Assembly: GCF_019112545.1 (NCBI RefSeq)
Contig: NW_025064887.1
Coordinates: forward strand, 695,268 to 759,267
Direction of reading: 5' to 3'
Length of the DNA: 64,000 bases
Source: Guyanagaster necrorhizus
Taxonomy: Eukaryota; Basidiomycota; Agaricomycetes; Agaricales; Physalacriaceae
The notes beneath the pieces were generated by a model. That model did not search any database. It was given only the letters and a program-made list of their open reading frames with translations, and was not told the DNA's origin. Of this stretch, positions 37,164 through 48,784 are shown piece after piece; within the stretch, counting starts at the first letter, position 1, and each line of letters starts with the position of its first letter. Position numbers and translations under genes: made by a program.

Positions 37164-37603
37164 GTACAATGAATCTTTTTCTTGTCGACTTGAATAAATG
37201 AGAAATTGTGGTATGTGGGGAGAGAATAAGGGTAAAGGGCTTGCTACAAAGGGATGCTGCTTCCATCAGGCCTCAAGCATGAATATATGAAGGTTGGAGA
37301 AGGAAGCACGGGCCCGGGACTTCGAACATGATGCAATTGAACAAGATATCAATGATGCTCCCGGTCAAATCGCAACAGTCGTAAAAGGGTCATGGCCAAA
37401 AGTAGAAAAAAACGATGCTTTTTGGCTAGAAAGGGCCATATTTGATGGTGCAAATGAAAGTAAAATAAGTACAGCTCAACGTATTAGTACGGAAGCAGAG
37501 CAGAGACTCCTCGGAATCGAGCGGAGCTTCTCGGCACCAGCGGCATCGGTATGGCCGATCATCTGTGATCTCTTCTCGATTCCTTGATAACCCAAAGACA
37601 GCG
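37164..37603. other. Divergent intergenic region
   Basis: About 440 nt between the divergent monooxygenase and cyclic phosphodiesterase genes. A 97-codon plus-strand frame (37294-37587) has no family resemblance and ends just before the next gene; probably chance. Confidence 0.45.
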
Positions 37604-38240
37604 ATGGGTGCGCCTTCACCTACGCTCATGAATATACACGTACTAAGAAGTCACAGGTATAACACTATGGATAGTACCATCTTCTGCATGTGTAGCTAAA
37701 CTGAAGCGTATCATGAATGTCCGCCCGGTACCGCCTACTGCATCATCCTCATCCTATCTTCGATTCGATCCACACATTACTCTGCTATCCCTCCCTGCAA
37801 ATTCCTCTCTCTCTGCGTCTGTCTTGAGAGATGCAGTATCAAGTATTCAGCTGTCTCTTGACATAAAATTCATATCAATCGATATCGGGACGCACTTCTT
37901 TCGATCCGTGTACATTGCCGCGCAATTGACGCCAGAGCTCGAGGAACTGCACATGCATGTACATAAGAAGGTCGGCGTGGAACCAAGGACACCAAAGTAT
38001 CCACACGTGTCGTTGTGCTACATCACAGACGAGGATGCGCAGCAGGGAGAGAGAAAGGCTTTTTATCGGGCAATTGAACCCAAGATACGAAAGGAAGACG
38101 ATGGCGTTAGCATTGACTGCGGGGAGCTCACCGAGGAATGGATGAGTAGATTTGTAGCAAACGAAATTTGGATTGCAGAATGTAACGGTCCTGTAGATGA
38201 CTGGAGGATTCTGGACAAGATTCCATTGCAGTTCGTTTGA
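37604..38240 (+). CDS. CPD1: 2',3'-cyclic-nucleotide phosphodiesterase (2H family)
   Basis: 2H phosphoesterase of the CPDase type, which opens ADP-ribose 1'',2''-cyclic phosphate to Appr-1''-p in the tRNA-splicing by-product pathway. Two exons (37604-37607 and 37657-38240) give 195 residues. The two H-x-T/S-x motifs are FDPHITLLSLP and YPHVSLCYI; the N-terminus MGITLWIVPSSA matches homologues and requires a first coding exon of just ATGG joined over a 49-nt intron. Reading only from the downstream ATG at 37713 would lose the first beta strand. Context is notable: the macrodomain protein about 7 kb away belongs to the family that acts on the next product in this pathway (Appr-1''-p), but no operon-like link exists in fungi, so this is likely coincidence. 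Confidence 0.9.
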
Positions 38241-38829
38241 CAAAAAATTCTCTATGTTGATATCTATCAGCGCTCGGAAGGCTTCAACCTTAGCACTTAG
38301 CACTTGGCTTCGAGCATGTTTTTCCTCACCTGACTTTACCTCACCTGACTTTAAATAGCTTGTCTAGCACCCATTGTCAGCCAGATAAAACTTACCAGAT
38401 ATTGCATCGGGTATTTTATTCTTCAGTTTATACCATTTTTGCATCTGAAAACATCTACACCATTTCTTAGCAATTTACCCTTAAGCTTGTTACCTCGTCG
38501 ATCGATTTGGGCCTTTATCAAACCCAAGATAAGATTTCCGAAATTTGCAGTGAATTCGCGTTCTGACTCGAACTTCCACGGCTACTCAATTTCTTGCTCT
38601 GAAACTAAGGACATTTTTCCCGGTTCTTTCGTACATTCGATAGCTCTGTCCGATATCTGCCTCACCAGTCCCAGCACCAGCGATTGAGTAGCTGGGATCT
38701 TCACTAGCAGGTACTCAAGAAGTATGTGGTACAGCAATGTCGTCTCTGGACGCCGATCTGAGCTCTTATTTAGTACAGTATCAGTACGAACGATAAGAAT
38801 TGATCCGCCGATTTCCTCGCATGAGTAAG
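38241..38829. other. Intergenic, no gene recognised
   Basis: About 590 nt, AT-rich, between the phosphodiesterase gene and the Trp-tRNA synthetase relic. Near 38325-38355 the heptamer-like CCTCACCTGACTTTA is repeated in tandem twice. The 5' end of the relic may extend into this stretch but cannot be traced. Confidence 0.4.
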
Positions 38830-40215
38830 TTGTTACTCCATGAGACGTACAAGGAAGCATATCTTTCGATGGAAAGCAGCAAGCAATCGATTACGATAAA
38901 TTCATTGTCCAGTTTGGTACCCGAAACATAGACAACGTCATATTAGAGAGGTTCGAAAATTTGACTGGGAAGAAATCGCAAATCCTCCTTAGGCGTGGAT
39001 CGTTCTTTCTCACATAGGCACGTCGGCCCTGCATATGTTCTTTGTCGAGCACTAAAAGTTAGTTTGACAGAGAATTTGACAAGCTTTTAGATTGATATGA
39101 GCAGGGAAAGCCCATCTTTTTGTACACACGGCGTAACCCCAGTAGCGACAACCACGCATCTTGGCCACATGATACTTTTCGTGTTTACAAAAAAGTGCCA
39201 CGGAGCTTTGGCAGACGTCCCCTGTTTGTTCGCTCAATTGCGGCCAGATGGTTGTAAGACGTCTTTGATGTCCCACTGGTGGTACAGCTCACAGGCACGC
39301 ATCTGGCATGTTTTACTTGAATGTTTCATCTGATTGACGAAAAATTCCTATTCAAACAATCGCTAAAGCCGTAGCAGACCAAAACGTTTGGAGGACAGAA
39401 CGCCCGAGATATCGTCCCTGTTGGCTTCGACCTTTCAAAAACATTCATATTTAGCAATTACGATTACACCTCAGGTCCCTTTTATGAGAGTACCTGAAAG
39501 ATCTCCCTATAGATCACTTACAGCCTAGCCAAGGCTACATTCGGGTTCAAGTTTACCGACTCTGACAATGTCGGTCAAATTCATTTCGCTGCCATCCAAC
39601 CCCCTACCTTCTCCACTTTTTTCTACATGTATATGACACTATCTCCGACATCCCTTTCCTTATTCCTTGAGCGATCAACCAGGATCTGTATTTCCGTCTT
39701 ACAAGATACGTCGTGCAGAAACTCAGGTACCCGAAACCGATGACGCTACGTTCCAAAAATTGCTCCGCGCTACAAGGAGCCCAGACCAAGAGAAGCGCCA
39801 GCGATCCCAACTCCTCTAGCTACGTGGGTGACAAGCTGGTGCAGATCGAAAACAAGATAAACAAGCACGGGGTTTCAGGTGGCGGGAGAGGAACATCGCC
39901 GGTTGGGAGGCAACACCGATGTAGATGTTAGCTACCAATATCTGACGGGCTATTGGAGGATGATGATGAACTAGCAAAAATTGGAGGTCATCTCTTCGGA
40001 AGGTTAGACCGTTTACGGGATACTTCCTATCGGACTACCGGGACGTTTGTTGACAGGAGAGCTAAAAACTAAGTGTATCGAGGCCTTGCTGCAGAAGTTC
40101 GTTGGGGAATTCCAGGAGAAGCGGGCAAAGGTCACAGATGAGACCGTCTCAGCGTTCATGGACGCCAGCAGTGAGATAGCTGCTACCACGGGGAAGGTTC
40201 AGACCGTGAATTAGA
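38830..40215 (+). pseudogene. Cytoplasmic tryptophanyl-tRNA synthetase, decayed copy
   Basis: Nearly full-length relic of a eukaryotic TrpRS. Colinear family segments in shifting frames: DVQGSISFDGKQQAIDYDKF, RNIDNVILERFENLTGKK, LRRGSFF; an HxGH-region equivalent with NPSSDN and LGHMI; DVFDVPLVVQLT; ARDIVPVGFDLSKTFIFSNY; AKATFGFKFTDSDNVGQIHF; NQDLYFRLTRYVVQKLRYP; LQGAQTKRSASDPNSSSYV (KMSAS reads KRSAS); ENKINKHGVSGG; LEDDDELAKIGG; RLLTGELKTKCIEALLQK and FQEKRAKVTDETVSAFMDA. Stops: TGA 38841-38843, TAA 39255-39257, TAG 39372-39374, TGA 39495-39497, TAG 39510-39512, TGA 39668-39670, plus several frameshifts. Intron-like insertions with GT...AG ends persist (about 39197-39247 and near 39992), so it is a duplicated gene, not a processed copy. 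The working gene must lie elsewhere. Confidence 0.88.
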
Positions 40216-40411
40216 AATAGATCAAAAAGAATATACAAGTGTTGTAAATCGTCTTTCTCGTTGAAAATCAAGGTTGGATGCCTTGCATACCTACAGGCAC
40301 TTACATGCTTCGATGAGTATCCGTCCAATACATTTGTAACAATGTTTCGACACAACTTATTAGTGCTAAGTATTACTTATGTAGCTGTTTGGGTATCGAT
40401 GAGAAAATAGG

Positions 40412-42017
40412 CTACTTTACACCATGAAATACAAAATCGGAATCACGAGAGTCGTCAGCGCTATTAATACCTTTCCGAGGACCAGAATCAGTGTCCCAGT
40501 CAATATAGTTCTCAAAAGCCTGATGTATTCTGGGAGGCAGAGGTGGTTTCGATGAATGTATAGGGCTCATAACGGTTCCGTGACTCTCGTCGTCTAGCTC
40601 GTCAGAGTTCGTAAGACCACGGATTGGCACGATCCCTGGTCGAGTGGTGGAGAAGAGAATGACGTTGAATAGGCCAGAACATGAAAAGCAAACACTTGCA
40701 AAGGCAGTGGCGCTAAAAGGTACGTTCGTCCCTCCAAATTCAAGCCACCGAACAACGGAAACAGGAGTGACGGTGCTGATATAGACAGCCGGGTAGCTGT
40801 AATGAAGGATGGCATTAGCAAAAACAATGGACATTCTCGGGGCGACAAACACTCACAACAACATCTGTGTTGCAAGGCTCTTGGACCGTCGAGCTATAGG
40901 ATTGTTTACACGATGGAATGTCTCCACGATCGCCGACCTGTGTCTGAAGGTAATCTTGTGTCCATTGACAACAATGAGGCCTAAGAATTTCAAAAATCAG
41001 TGTATAAGATCTCAGAATAAAGGACGGTGTCCATACCTCTGATCATCAAAGCAATCAAAATGTAGCACACAATGTTCAGGACGGCCGTAGTCCATACCCA
41101 CAAATATTCCAGCGTAATCCTCTCCGTATCAAAGGCATCCGTAATCCAACACCCTGAAGAGACGAGATCAATGTGGCCCGGGGGAGACAAGGCTTGGGAA
41201 AAACACGCACAATACTGAGTACTTCCATAATAATTTTCACCACGATGAACCCCTAGGCTTATCCCAATAATTAAAGCAATAAATATCCAGATCCCAGCTA
41301 TGACAAAAAGAGCAAGTTCTGGGCGCAAATAGAACCTGAAAACAAGAACCAAAGAAGTGTGAATAGCGATAGACTAGGTCCGTTAGTCCTAGTTGTCACT
41401 AGATGAAAGTAGGTGCGCACTAAAGTCCTGAAAAATGTGGTAAGAATAGTAATAGTAACGTTAGATCGACGTACGAAAGGGCCACTCCAACATCCCCTAT
41501 CTGTTTTATGATCCCTGGCACAAAAATCAGAACTGTACGAAAAGTAGGTCACACTTTTCTCACCTTGGGCAGTACAAAGAGGACCGTCTGTGACCCGCTA
41601 CGAAGCGGTTCAGTATCGGTTAACGCATGCCAAAACCAGGCAGGACCACACACAGAGTCAGAAACCCATTTGGCGTTCATTATAGAGCCTATCACAACTA
41701 CTCAGCACCGAGAGGTACTGGTTGGGACTTGAGCACACCTATGGCTTGGATAAAATCGCAGACCAAGAGGTTCACAAAATAGTAATGAATGTGTGTCGAG
41801 ACATGCCATTTTCGAGTTGCACCTGTCTTAGCAGTCACAACAGAATACTAGGCGCGAAACCACCGTCAATGGAACGGGCAAGATACATGGCTACTTAGCC
41901 TACCCCAATAAATGCCAAAAGTGAGGAGACCGCCGTTGCTGACAGACATGCGAACGCAACGATTATAATGAGCCCGGTCCGTACACCAGAATCAAAAGGG
42001 AGATTCGAAGATGACAT
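40412..42017 (-). CDS. cAMP-receptor-like G-protein-coupled receptor
   Basis: Seven-helix receptor of the slime-mould cAMP-receptor-like/Git3-like group found in fungi; ligand unknown, expected at the plasma membrane upstream of G-alpha. Nine exons give about 365 residues. Helix 1 is RTGLIIIVAFACLSATAVSSLLAF (42017 start); helix 2 YYFVNLLVCDFIQAIG; then MNAKWVSDSVC, CTAQG and IIKQIGDVGVAL, typical of this family's helix 3; LALFVIAGIWIFIALIIGIS for helix 4; LEYLWVWTTAVLNIVCYILI for helix 5; YPAVYISTVTPVSVVRWLEF for helix 6; ATAFASVCFSCSGLFNVILF for helix 7. A hydrophilic C-terminal tail with Ser/Asp follows. Joins use short GT...AG introns; the join after helix 1 is the least sure. No stop interrupts the reading. 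Confidence 0.85.
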
Positions 42018-43804
42018 CCTGCCGCAGAGGCAGAAGTCGAGGCGACGACCACAACAGTGGGGGGAGGAAAGTGCCAAAAGACTCCCGAAGATCGTTATGC
42101 AATTCTTTAAATGACCACTGATCTAATCATTGGGTAGGAAATGCATGTGCACGGCTCGTTGCCACACAACGTACCTGCCCTTGATGCTGTGTATTTGCAT
42201 TCTTGAAGTGGCAGTCGGTGACTGATCCATGCGGCCAAGTCTAGAAGTGCGGTAATGCGTATACCCTTCTGTGGAAAGCTCGAAAACAAACTCCACGCAC
42301 AAAACGTCGGAATTGAAGTTGCGTGCACCACGTACATCATAGAGGAACCTGGAAACATTTATAACATTCCAGGCGTTAGCTGGATACGCATCAATACAGC
42401 GGTCAGCGTCTTACGCCTCGCACGTATGGCCTACGACGCAATCATGTAAGAGCATGACAGGTCACTAGACACAGTGAACAAGCGTGCAACAAGTAACAGA
42501 CCGTCACGATCCCTGATGTGTAATGATTGCTGATGAGGGTCGGCCAGTTTCACAGTTCACCCACCTCCCCGTAGCAGTAGCTCGTGGAGATAACGATGTA
42601 AACTTTTATTCGCAGAGACGATGGGCGCCCGGGCCCCATGGACTGCGCTGAAGGCACACTTGTCGCCGTTCCTGGATCCAGAAAGTCCTTTCACCCAAGA
42701 GCATGTGTCTATCGAACGGTCGGCATTCAGCAAACGTGACGGCGTATTTGGATACCAGTCAATACGTACTTGTCCTTTGGGAGTCAGTTCTAGTGGAGAT
42801 CTAAGTCAATAAAAATTTGTGCTTTTCCGTGGTGAAAGACATGATATTTTTGGTGCTATTCCTTGAGAAATTTCTCACTGTAGGACCGTGCGCTATAACG
42901 GGGACCTAGGAATCTCGAGCTGAACAAGTTGTGTAAGTCGACTTGACTATAACTGCGGCAGGCTCTAAGCGGTAGGCTTGACAGACTCCGCCATTAGCTC
43001 TGTCGCTTCCGAGTCGGGACACTCGGAAGAACTTTAAATTCAGCCGTATGGTAGAACCTGACGAACAGAGAGGCATGGTCGCAGTTCGACCTGTCGATTA
43101 TCAAAAATGGACTGCTGCTCTTGCTTGCCCTCATCTCCAGTTGAACACCTTCAAGTTTTGAGGAGCCCGGGTCAGAGAAGAATTGCAGAAGTTACCGATA
43201 GCCTTCTGTTTGACATTACTGAAGAATTTTGTTCACTCCATTTCTAATGCAATTTGACTCCACTTATACCGTGCCCAAATATCAACTATCATTTAGCAAG
43301 GGTTGAGTGCACTAGGATCTACCCATTGCACGGTCGTTGGAAAAGTAAAGGGAGGATCTTAAAGGGTGTAACCAAGCTAAAAGCCCAGTGTAGATAACAA
43401 AATGAGCTGGTAATGGGAGGGTACAGTTTGCCGGTCAAGCAAGATTGGCAGCCGTAAATCTGAATCTTAACAACACTACGAAAAAAATGCGAACACAGAG
43501 TTGACCATCGTCTATTCCGTTAGACGTTGCGCATGGTGATTTGAGGAGTCTTTACCTTTTGATTCAGAAGACAAGAAAAATTGATAGCCATGAATCAACC
43601 ACTGAGGCGTATACGGACATATTGAAACAAGAAAAGTAACTAAAACATGGTGATAGCAATTCAACCAGAGCCGTCGGCATACCAGCCTACCCTACCAATC
43701 ACCAATGTTCGCTACACAAAGAAAACGAGTTAGAATGCATCCGAATTAACGATCAACTGGTTACTACTCACTCGTATTCACCTTGAACGTGCACTCTCCT
43801 GGAT
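42018..43804. other. Long intergenic stretch with orphan frames
   Basis: About 1.8 kb with no gene I can support. Two plus-strand segments look slightly coding-like: 42621-42812 (begins MGARAPWTALKAHLSPFLDP) and about 43048-43161 (contains MVAVRPVDYQKWTAALACPH). Neither continues through credible splice sites and I recognise neither. They may be relics of degraded genes. Confidence 0.35.
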
Positions 43805-44513
43805 TTAAGGCGTGGGGGTGGCTTTGGCAACGACAGAGGTAACGCCGCCAATGACAGTGGTCACACCTCCAACAACGGAAGTGACTCCTCCTACAACAGA
43901 AGTGACTCCTCCTACAACGGAAGTGACCCCTCCTACGACTGAAGTGATGGCAGCGACTTCAGCTTCGATGGCTTTGGACGCCTCCGACAAACCGGACGAT
44001 TCAATAGTGAAGAGGCCTCCGAGGGTAACTTCTCCACCAAGGGAGATGACCAAACCATCTCTGGCCTCAAGATCTTGGGACTCAGCCACAGCACTGGCCG
44101 TAACAGATGGTGCGGCGGCGGAGGCGGATTCTTCGGCAAGGACGCCCCCGATGATNNNNNNNNNNNNNNNNNNNNNNNNNNNNNNNNNNNNNNNNNNNNN
44201 NNNNNNNNNNNNNNNNNNNNNNNNNNNNNNNNNNNNNNNNNNNNNNNNNNNNNNNNNNNNNNNNNNNNNNNNNNNNNNNNGCGGCGGCGGAGGCGGATTC
44301 TTCGGCAAGGACGCCCCCGATGATAGAGGTGACTCCTCCAACGACGGAAGTAACGACGGCCTGTCGAGCTTCGATGACTTTTGTGGGGATCGCAGCGACA
44401 GGATGACCATGCTCTGCTCCCAATTGCCCTTTCACCATGGCAGGACCGGCTTGTCCTCCAGGGACATAAGCGCAAAGGAGAACCAAAGCGGACAGGATGG
44501 CGAATTTGGTCAT
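43805..44513 (-). CDS. Secreted repeat protein, interrupted by assembly gap
   Basis: Single-exon reading frame starting at 44513 with a clear signal peptide (MTKFAILSALVLLCAYVPGG, cleavage after a QA-G-like site) and ending at 43805. The mature chain has heptad repeats of the form Ser-Val-Val-Gly-Gly-Val-Thr: at least two near the N-terminus and six near the C-terminus, separated by Ala/Ser/Glu-rich segments containing LAEESASAA. Residues before some segments read IEAR or LEAR. No cysteines are apparent in the visible part. 125 unknown bases (44156-44280) break the frame, so the true length is unknown. I do not recognise the family. Low-complexity Gly-Val repeats with a signal peptide suggest a wall-associated or aggregating protein, which is inference only. 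The opposite strand is also open but lacks a start context. Confidence 0.7.
43829..43950 (-). repeat. 21-bp minisatellite coding for a heptad repeat
   Basis: About six tandem copies of a 21-bp unit on the minus strand, each coding for one Ser/Thr-Val-Val-Gly-Gly-Val-Thr heptad. The middle three copies differ by one or two bases, while the outer ones diverge more, as expected for slippage-driven expansion. Confidence 0.85.
44112..44324. repeat. 44-bp identical direct repeat flanking a 125-base gap
   Basis: Positions 44112-44155 and 44281-44324 are identical over 44 bp and face the run of Ns (44156-44280) from both sides. The encoded peptide on the minus strand is IIGGVLAEESASAA. This pattern is what remains when an assembler cannot bridge a tandem repeat; the real copy number and gap length are therefore unknown. 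Confidence 0.9.
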
Positions 44514-46063
44514 AGTGGGAAGGAAATATGCAGTTGAGAAGTGCGTGATGGCTGAAGAATGAAGTCGATGACTCTGTGAGTTGCTGTTCCTCTCCCACAT
44601 AGAGACTCTTATATACGTCTTGAAGCAGTCTAGAAATTCTGGGTAAACAAACTCCAAGCGGCGGCGTCTCTCTGGATCGTAATGTCAGGAATTCTCCGGT
44701 AAGAAAGGCTTTGGAGAATGAAATTTTGGCAGAGAAAGTAATTTCGACCGGGAGCTTCTCTCCGTCGCGTCTTCGGCGGTCCATGGATAACCTCTAGCGT
44801 TCGCAAGAACATCCGCAGTTTCTCCTGCTTGTCAGTCAAGCGCGATATGTAACAGGGAGTGTCTAGGCTTCTGCAAAAGCGTAACTGCTGTGAAATGGTT
44901 TAGAAAACCTGCACATGCAGATACGCTTGGAAGAACGTACGATTTGAGAGAGAATTGGCTCTTGTACAAGCCCAACTGCCTGTCGAAAGATTCTGACTGC
45001 AGGACTGACGGGTAATAATGGCGAAGCCTGTTTCTCGGAGTATTTCATCGAGAGCATCGTTACCACGAAATGCACAGCAGAGCGCGCTATGAGGCAAGCA
45101 TGTCTGGTACGTCTTCAGAGCGGTTGTTACGACGTATCGTTCACATGGCGAACAGTTATTGGGTCTCGAAGTTCTAGTGGAATGCCGTCCAGTCAGAAGC
45201 ATACATATTGTCCACGTTGAAGGGTATGTGTTGTATCGTCGGAGTCACCAGCAATATCCGGATACATTTTTGTTGCGGTACGGCACTAACTAAAAGGCAG
45301 AGGAGGATCGAGTTCGCCGTGGTGGCGCTGCTTAAGCAGCTCCAGATATCCAGATTTGTGGGGGGAAAACAAAGAGATGGTTTAAATCTCGCTGGGCAGT
45401 GGTGCTGGCTGCAAAAAGGACAGTCGAAACAATGTTTGCTTCGTCAGCACCGTATAAAACACAAGTTCTACTCCCTGCAACGACTACTACCACTAGACAC
45501 GGCGTAGTTCCAATGGGGGGAGAATGGAATCTTGTTCACCATTCCAGTGCAGAGACCATGACCCAGCACATCGGTAATACCTTCCGCCTGTCTTACGTGT
45601 AAGACGGAGGCAAGGGTGCATCATCCGAGATTGGTATAAGGTCCGTAGTTGAGAAGAAGTGCGTCCAGTGGAAATCACTCCGACAATAGACTGCCCGTCG
45701 CAATCCTTGAGTCGTTTTGAAAATCGATACGAGAATTTTCTAGAACCTTGAAGAAAGTAGTGCCGAAGCAAGTCTTGAGCGCAATAACGGCACCCGATGA
45801 TGACGAATTGAGGCTGATGGACGACGAGCCGAGCTCCCAAAGCATGCAGCAGACGGATATTGAGCAAGCCATCGGTTCTCGGAAGGGTTTTCTGCGCCTC
45901 CTTTGAGCCAGTCATGAGTCATGACAGATGTTTTCGAAGAAGCAAAAATAGTGTTGCTATTAGTAGATCTACACATGTCTAGACGGTCCTTAGTATGCAA
46001 AAAAGCTGGTTAACGCAGGCCTACCGTTGATCTAATCCGGGCCGTTAAATATGGTCAAATCGC
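44514..46063. other. Intergenic stretch with unassigned minus-strand frames
   Basis: About 1.55 kb. The first 150 nt downstream of 44513 likely hold the repeat-protein promoter. Minus-strand open segments at 45202-44900, 45915-45493 and 45872-45675 overlap in different frames and resemble nothing I know. A decayed or fast-evolving gene is possible; I do not call one. Confidence 0.3.
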
Positions 46064-46947
<884 letters not shown>

Positions 46948-46949
<2 letters not shown>

Positions 46950-48500
46950 GGAGGTTGATACGATTGAACCGCTGCCCGTGGCTGTGCAAAAATTGAAACT
47001 GCTCTTGACCGCCACCTTGCCGCCGGACATATCTGATATCAATAAATCAACCATTCTGTCAGTTTCGATGAGTGTGCTGGCCGCGCAAAAGGCAAGTAAT
47101 CTTTATTTCTCAAAAGCCATCGCTGACCTGCTTGCAGCCAGCGGCCATGACCTCCCATTAGAGTTAGTGGATGAGATTATCCAAAATACTCGCGACGATG
47201 CGATGTCCCTGCCCGTCGCGTCGCTCGTTTCCAAAGCCTGGTGCCCCGCGTCCCTTTGCTACCTCTTTTCAGTGGCGGATTTCTCCCTGGAAGCAAATTT
47301 CAACCGTTGGCGCAACATTGGCGCGTCAATGGCATATATCTCGTTCTATGTCCGAAAGGTCAACTTCGAACCTGGAGGCCGTTTCAGAGAGCAAAGAATC
47401 CGCGAGCTGAAGGCAAAATATTTCGGAGACGACAACAAGACCGATATTATGCTCGAATTTCTCTTGCAGGAACACGAATACCAGGCTCCACCCCCTAACG
47501 TTCGTCTTCCCCTTATGCCCCGAGCAACCAAGTTCTTGTGGTCCAACATGATGACCCATCCCATTCGCTGGACGTCTGAAACGAAATAGTTCCTCTCCAC
47601 TTTCCCAGCAATCACCGAGCTTGATTTCCAGGGTGTTTTGAAGCCAAGCAGTTTCTCAGCATGTTCAAGCACATCCAGCTCTTTAAAACGGCTTCTATCG
47701 ATATTGAATGTGTTTCTGAAAATGCAGGCGCTTTCACAGGAGACATGACAGACCTCCGGACCTTATCCCTTCAAGATTTCAGGATGTCCACAGATTGGCT
47801 CGTTGGAGGTTTCTGAAATATCCCGGCCTACTAGGCTTCAGCATATATCCTATGAACACGACATGCCCTTTTCTCCCAAGACCTTCGTTCGCCTCCTAGA
47901 CATGGCGGCCGATTCTCTAGAGAATATGTCTTTGCAGCCTCCTTCGCCTGGCGATGGTAAGTTGTTGATTCACGACATTATTCTTCTTTCCGCTGATAGA
48001 CTTGACAAGCCGGCTGGACAAAAGCTCCCTCATTTCAAGAAAAGAGCATACCTGTGCCTTCGGTTACTGAAGTTCGCCATGATCAGTTTGGGAGGAACTC
48101 TTCGGCCGCTCTTTCAGCTGACCTGGTGCGCAGTTGCAGTACAGTGGTTCCCCGCCGCCCAGGACTGACAACCCTCAGCATTCACGTTTTTGCTGACGAA
48201 CTCCGGGATCTGACTGATATTTTGAAGCAAAGTTTTCCTTTCAAGTGGAACTTGTTCACTGAAATCGTTTTGCGGTTGTACCCAAATCTGAAGATGTTTG
48301 TAATGATCATATCAATGCAATATGATTTTGGGAAGAATGCTACAGGGAAGCTGGAGTTGTCAGTTAAGAGGGTGCTTAATGGGCTGGGGGAGAGGGTGAC
48401 GATTGAATGTCGTGAGGCTTCGTTTCCTCGGGGTTGCAACCCGACTGACTTTCATCTTCAGTGGATGAAGACCCTAAGCCACAGGAGCCATAGAATTTAA
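46948..48500 (+). pseudogene. F-box-like gene, frameshifted
   Basis: Starts with an open segment of 214 codons: a leader, then an F-box-like core LPLELVDEIIQNTRDD, ASLVSKAWCPASLCYLF, and continues as a typical Agaricomycete F-box/LRR-type protein. A TAG at 47587-47589 interrupts it, yet the frame goes on coherently (FLSTFPAITELDFQGV). Further segments in other frames continue the same protein style: FLSMFKHIQLFKTASIDIE, RLQHISYEHDMPFSPKTFVR, LLDMAADSLENMSLQPPSP, and GLTTLSIHVFADELRDLTD up to 48500. Frameshifts are needed near 47640, 47805 and 48050, with no splice sites that repair them. I therefore call it broken. A shorter truncated F-box protein of about 200 residues could still be made from the first segment. 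Confidence 0.7.
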
Positions 48501-48784
48501 TATTTCTGACCCGCAGGTATCGTTTACTATGGAGCATACTATGTCAGACTATATACCCAGTTGCCTGTTCCTAAGGATGTGAATATCAAGTCGCGTTCTC
48601 TTCAGTATGACATTGTCATGTGATAGTCGTGATAGCGTGGCACAGCATGAGTAAAATAATTTTCTTTGCTCCAAGTGCCAAAGTGCCGCCTGTTTGAATA
48701 CCACAATACCTGTCATAAATTCCGAAGACTGTGATATAAAATGGTGATACAGGTTTTTTGAAGCTACAAGGCCTTGGTATCTCT

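Noticed and set aside
37294..37587. 97-codon plus-strand frame upstream of CPD1
   Set aside because: No similarity, no splice continuation, and it occupies the presumed divergent promoter.
38830..40215. Processed (retroposed) TrpRS pseudogene
   Set aside because: At least one clear GT...AG intron-like insertion remains within the copy, so it did not come from spliced mRNA.
43829..43950. CRISPR-like array
   Set aside because: Repeats are directly adjacent without spacers, keep a reading frame of 7 residues, and the genome is eukaryotic.
43812..44537. 241-codon plus-strand frame through the gap
   Set aside because: Antisense of the repeat protein; lacks a signal peptide, while the minus strand has a good start and signal sequence.
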